Assembly (NCBI GenBank): GCA_964506075.1
Contig: CAZDKO010000045.1
Coordinates: 1-9,418, forward strand
Source of the DNA: CAZDKO01 sp964506075 [NCBI: uncultured bacterium]
Lineage (GTDB): Bacteria > CAZDME01 > JAYEMH01
Reading direction: 5' to 3'
Length of the DNA: 9,418 nucleotides
The notes beneath the pieces were generated by a model that saw nothing but the letters and a program-made list of their open reading frames with translations, had not been told where the DNA came from and made no database searches. The translations under genes and the position numbers were made by a program. Positions 7,113-9,418 of the stretch are shown piece after piece (within the stretch, counting starts at the first letter, position 1; each line of letters opens with the position of its first letter).

Positions 7113-7970
7113 CTAATGCTTTACTGATTTTTCATTTAACTTCTTCTTTAACTTCCCCATTATTTCCTTAACCAACCAATCCGGAGTAGAAGCCCCGGTG
7201 ATAATACCTATATTCTTAACACCGTTAAGATTAATTCTGTTTAAATTCTTACTGCTTTCCAGATGATGCGTTTGAATCTTCGACTGCCGGCTTAATTCAA
7301 CTAAACGCCGGGTATTAGCGCTGTTAAACCCTCCGATAACGAGAATAGCGTCTGTTCGTTTTACTAGACCCAAAAGTTCTTTTTGCCTTCGGGCGGTTTC
7401 CCGGCAGATAGTATTGTAAATTTTTAAATCTTTATTATTTCTTTTCAGCCGGTCTATTACATCCACAAAATTGGCTTCACTTTGAGTCGTCTGAGCGATA
7501 ATTCCTATTTTACTCCGGGGTGAAGAAACCACCTCCGCCTCTTTTCCATTGGAAACAACTGAAAACTTCCTCCCCGCACTTTCCCAGATAGCCCTAACCT
7601 CAGGATGATGCCGGTCTCCGACCATAATAATCCAATATCTTTCCTCTTTTAACTGACAGGCTATTTTCTGGACCTTCTTAACCAGAGGACAGGTAGCGTC
7701 AATAATCTTTAATCCCTGTTTTTTAGCGACTCCGATAGTCTTCTGAGGCAAACCATGAGAACGAACAATCAAATAACCTTTTTTAAGCCCGCTAAGATTT
7801 TTAACTATTTTTATACCGGCTTTTCCCAAACGTTCTACTTCCTGGGGATTATGAATTAAAGGGCCGAGAGAATAAACCCTGCCCTTCTTCGCCGCTTCAT
7901 ACGCTAACTTTACCGCTCTTTTTACCCCAGAACAAAAACCGATATGTTTAGCTAAAATAATTTTACTCAA
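7113..7970 (-). CDS. ispH: 4-hydroxy-3-methylbut-2-enyl diphosphate reductase
   Basis: Iron-sulfur enzyme of the last MEP-pathway step, which reduces HMBPP to isopentenyl and dimethylallyl diphosphate for quinones, undecaprenyl phosphate and other isoprenoids. The 285-residue protein has all three cluster cysteines: Cys13 in GFCSGVKRAV, Cys94 in DATCP and Cys189 in NTICRETARRQ. The substrate-binding set is also present: His40 in GPLIHNPQ, His72 in RSHG, His122 and the proton-relay Glu124 in HHPE, TTQS (161-164), GGFNSANT (213-220) and GASTP (259-263). It is a stand-alone enzyme, not fused to S1 as in some Firmicutes. The start codon is TTG (7970-7968), overlapping the plsC TGA. No ATG or GTG is available, because an in-frame stop lies just upstream and Cys13 must be included. 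This implies translational coupling to plsC. Confidence 0.96.
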   Translation of the reverse strand: MSKIILAKHIGFCSGVKRAVKLAYEAAKKGRVYSLGPLIHNPQEVERLGKAGIKIVKNLSGLKKGYLIVRSHGLPQKTIGVAKKQGLKIIDATCPLVKKVQKIACQLKEERYWIIMVGDRHHPEVRAIWESAGRKFSVVSNGKEAEVVSSPRSKIGIIAQTTQSEANFVDVIDRLKRNNKDLKIYNTICRETARRQKELLGLVKRTDAILVIGGFNSANTRRLVELSRQSKIQTHHLESSKNLNRINLNGVKNIGIITGASTPDWLVKEIMGKLKKKLNEKSVKH

Positions 7971-8572
7971 TGTTCCAACGCCTTAATAGCCGACATCATT
8001 TTATCTGTAATCTTCTGGTATAATTCTTTGGAGGCCGTCTGGCTATAAAACTCGTCCAGAACTAACGGCTTCCCGATAAATATTTTTATCTTGGCCGGAT
8101 AAATAAATTTTGCCCCGGCCGGAAGGGCCTTAAAAGTACCCTGAACTAATACCGGGACTACCTTAACTTTAGTTTTCCAGGCAATTAATCCCGCTCCCGG
8201 TTTGCCTCTTTGCATTTCTCCGTTTCGGGAACGTGTCCCCTCAGGGAAAATAACAAAGGCTTTATTTTCGTCTACTAATCTAAAAATCCGGTGTATTACC
8301 GAAAGCTCGAGTTTTTTCCTGTTAATAGGTATAGCGTTCACAGCCCGTAGTAATTTCGAGAAAAAATGAACTCTGAATAATTGCTCCCGGGCGAAATAAG
8401 TAAGCCCCCTGGAAGAAGCCACACCGACCGCTACCGGATCCAGGAAACTGGCATGATTGGCCACCAACATGACAGCTCCTTCCTGAGGGATATTGCTTTT
8501 TCCGTCAACACCCATCCGGAAAATTAACTTTAAAATAACCCAGCAGATAAATCTACAAAATTTATAAAACAT
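7967..8572 (-). CDS. plsC: 1-acyl-sn-glycerol-3-phosphate acyltransferase
   Basis: Membrane-associated acyltransferase that adds the second acyl chain to lysophosphatidic acid to make phosphatidic acid. The 201-residue length is normal for a short bacterial PlsC. The catalytic NHxxxxD motif is NHASFLDP with His40 and Asp45, and the glycerol-phosphate-binding motif is FPEGTRS (109-115). INRKK (83-87) and a VVPV block (138-141) fit the other family motifs. Residues 2-19 form a hydrophobic, amphipathic N-terminus suited to membrane attachment, which supports the ATG at 8572 over Met20. The gene overlaps cmk by 11 nt at its start and ispH by 4 nt at its end. No clear Shine-Dalgarno sequence is seen, so it is probably coupled to cmk translation. 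Confidence 0.93.
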   Translation of the reverse strand: MFYKFCRFICWVILKLIFRMGVDGKSNIPQEGAVMLVANHASFLDPVAVGVASSRGLTYFAREQLFRVHFFSKLLRAVNAIPINRKKLELSVIHRIFRLVDENKAFVIFPEGTRSRNGEMQRGKPGAGLIAWKTKVKVVPVLVQGTFKALPAGAKFIYPAKIKIFIGKPLVLDEFYSQTASKELYQKITDKMMSAIKALEH

Positions 8573-9251
8573 CCAATCTGATTTTTCGGGATATAATTTT
8601 TAACGCTGCCTCAACCATATCCTGAATCGATAAATTGGTTGTATCCAGTAAAACAGCATCCCGCGCTTTCCTTAACGGGGCAACCCTCCGTAGACTATCC
8701 CTTGAGTCCCGGCGTTTTAAATCTTCCTGCACACTTTTACTATCCACTTTAACACCTTTATAAAAAAATTCATGAAAACGGCGCTTCGTTCTTTCCTTTA
8801 AAGAAGCATCCAAAAAAATCTTACAATCAGCTTCAGGAAAAACCACCGTTCCGATATCGCGCCCGTCTAAAATAATCTTTTTTCCCCTGGCCGCTTCCCT
8901 TTGTTTACTGTTTATTATATCCCGCACTTCCTGAATCCTGCTTAATATGGAAGCAATCTCGCCTATTTTAGCCGCTCGGATGTTACTGCCCACATCTTTA
9001 CCGTTAAGAAAAACCTTGAAGATTCTGCCGGAATTTATTAATTCCATTTTCTGCTTCTTACAGAAGTCAATAATTTTTTTCCTGTCTTTCAAATTAATTT
9101 TTGCCCTGAGAGATTGCCACGCCAAAGCCCGATACATAGCCCCTGTATCAAGATAATAAAAATTTAACCTTTTGGCTAAAGCTCTGGCTAAGGTGCTTTT
9201 ACCGGCACCGCTGGGTCCATCTATAGCGATAATAACAGAACAATGACTCAT
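8562..9251 (-). CDS. cmk: Cytidylate kinase
   Basis: Phosphorylates CMP and dCMP with ATP, recycling pyrimidine nucleotides from RNA turnover and lipid synthesis. The 229-residue protein has the P-loop GPSGAGKST (12-20), YLDTGAMYRA (33-42), DGRDIGTVVFPEA (129-141) for CMP binding, and the conserved RDSRDSLRRVAPL (181-193) containing the phosphate-binding Arg/Asp residues. DTTNLS (203-208) near the C-terminus is also typical. The ATG at 9251 fits the family N-terminus, which begins just before IIAIDGPSGAGKS. It has no Shine-Dalgarno sequence: the preceding bases are TTTAATTTTTTACAG, and an in-frame stop lies 8 codons upstream. The CMP link to phospholipid synthesis makes its pairing with plsC a sensible one, though this order is also common across bacteria. 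Confidence 0.96.
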   Translation of the reverse strand: MSHCSVIIAIDGPSGAGKSTLARALAKRLNFYYLDTGAMYRALAWQSLRAKINLKDRKKIIDFCKKQKMELINSGRIFKVFLNGKDVGSNIRAAKIGEIASILSRIQEVRDIINSKQREAARGKKIILDGRDIGTVVFPEADCKIFLDASLKERTKRRFHEFFYKGVKVDSKSVQEDLKRRDSRDSLRRVAPLRKARDAVLLDTTNLSIQDMVEAALKIISRKIRLDVL

Positions 9252-9270
9252 CTGTAAAAAATTAAAGGGT

Positions 9271-9294
9271 AATTTCTAAACGCCACAAGAAATT
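9271..9294. repeat. Short inverted repeat in the aroA-cmk gap
   Basis: AATTTCT (9271-9277) and AGAAATT (9288-9294) are exact reverse complements around a 10-nt loop. The stem is AT-rich and weak, with no U-run in the direction of transcription. It sits about 20 nt before the cmk ATG. Its function is unknown and chance is possible. Confidence 0.3.
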
Positions 9295-9318
9295 CTATCG
9301 GGTATAAACTTCAGATTT

Positions 9319-9400
9319 TTATGATGATATTACGCTCTTTAAATCTTCCCAAAATGCGGGGGTCGAAGTCTCAATACAAGCCGTGTGTAACACGGTGGTA
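9319..9400 (-). CDS. aroA: 3-phosphoshikimate 1-carboxyvinyltransferase (EPSP synthase), C-terminal 26 codons only
   Basis: A minus-strand reading frame enters from the right edge and ends at TAA (9321-9319). Its last residues, CIETSTPAFWEDLKSVISS, resemble the usual EPSP synthase end, where a Cys is followed by a Ser-Phe-Pro-x-Phe-type motif and a Leu-containing helix. The enzyme makes EPSP from shikimate 3-phosphate and phosphoenolpyruvate for aromatic amino acids. The call rests on this short tail and on position, since aroA is often directly upstream of cmk. The reading stops being trustworthy beyond 9400 because the final bases look like adapter. The gap to cmk is 67 nt. Confidence 0.55.
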
Positions 9401-9418
9401 AGATCGAAGAGCGTCGTG
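9401..9418 (+). other. Illumina adapter remnant at the contig end (sequencing artefact)
   Basis: The last 18 bases, AGATCGAAGAGCGTCGTG, equal the first 19 bases of the common Illumina read-through adapter AGATCGGAAGAGCGTCGTG with one G missing. The match runs exactly to the window end. It is best treated as non-biological sequence, and the genome should be taken to stop near 9400. Confidence 0.88.

Noticed and set aside
9332-9346. ACGCTCTTTAAATCT resembles the adapter end ACGCTCTTCCGATCT and is inverted relative to the true adapter remnant at 9401-9418.
   Set aside because: On the minus strand it encodes EDLKS, part of the expected aroA C-terminus, and three of fifteen bases differ. It is best read as coincidence, though it could have helped a misassembly at the contig end.
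9381-9395. CCGTGT and ACACGG form a 6-bp inverted repeat around GTA, a possible terminator-like stem.
   Set aside because: It lies inside the aroA coding tail, has no U-run, and is close to the doubtful contig end.

Overview
The window holds ordinary bacterial chromosomal housekeeping genes on AT-rich DNA. It has eight complete protein-coding genes and one partial gene at each end. I see no mobile element, CRISPR array, tRNA, rRNA or defence cluster, and no convincing new multi-gene system. The full six-domain ribosomal protein S1, the class A penicillin-binding protein, stand-alone IspH and the order aroA-cmk-plsC-ispH-rpsA indicate a peptidoglycan-building bacterium that uses the MEP isoprenoid route. 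The lineage cannot be fixed from this sequence. An uncultured group such as Omnitrophota would fit, but that is a guess. The right edge ends in an Illumina-adapter-like tail, so the window is probably a whole short-read, perhaps metagenomic, contig.

Left block (1-3069, all minus strand, transcribed right to left): tyrS, then a flavin-reductase-like flavoprotein, then nnrE (NAD(P)H-hydrate epimerase), then the N-terminal third of an AMP-forming acyl-CoA ligase that runs off the left edge. Gaps are 29 nt, a 14-nt overlap and 1 nt, so this looks like one operon. It joins tyrosyl-tRNA charging with cofactor and redox housekeeping.

Centre (3070-5428): a 181-bp divergent intergenic region carries a good sigma70-type promoter facing right and a weaker candidate facing left. 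The rightward gene is a bifunctional class A PBP (glycosyltransferase 51 plus transpeptidase) with a charged insertion in its transpeptidase domain. Its 3' end overlaps the 3' end of rpsA by 29 bp, tail to tail, with no room for a terminator.

Right block (5400-9400, all minus strand): the end of aroA, cmk, plsC, ispH and rpsA. cmk/plsC and plsC/ispH overlap, and ispH starts with TTG inside the plsC stop. The 108-nt ispH-rpsA gap contains two consecutive hairpins followed by a strong Shine-Dalgarno sequence, a plausible regulatory leader for S1. The block spans the shikimate pathway, CMP/dCMP phosphorylation, phospholipid acylation, isoprenoid precursor synthesis and translation.

No gene-free stretch exceeds 300 bases.
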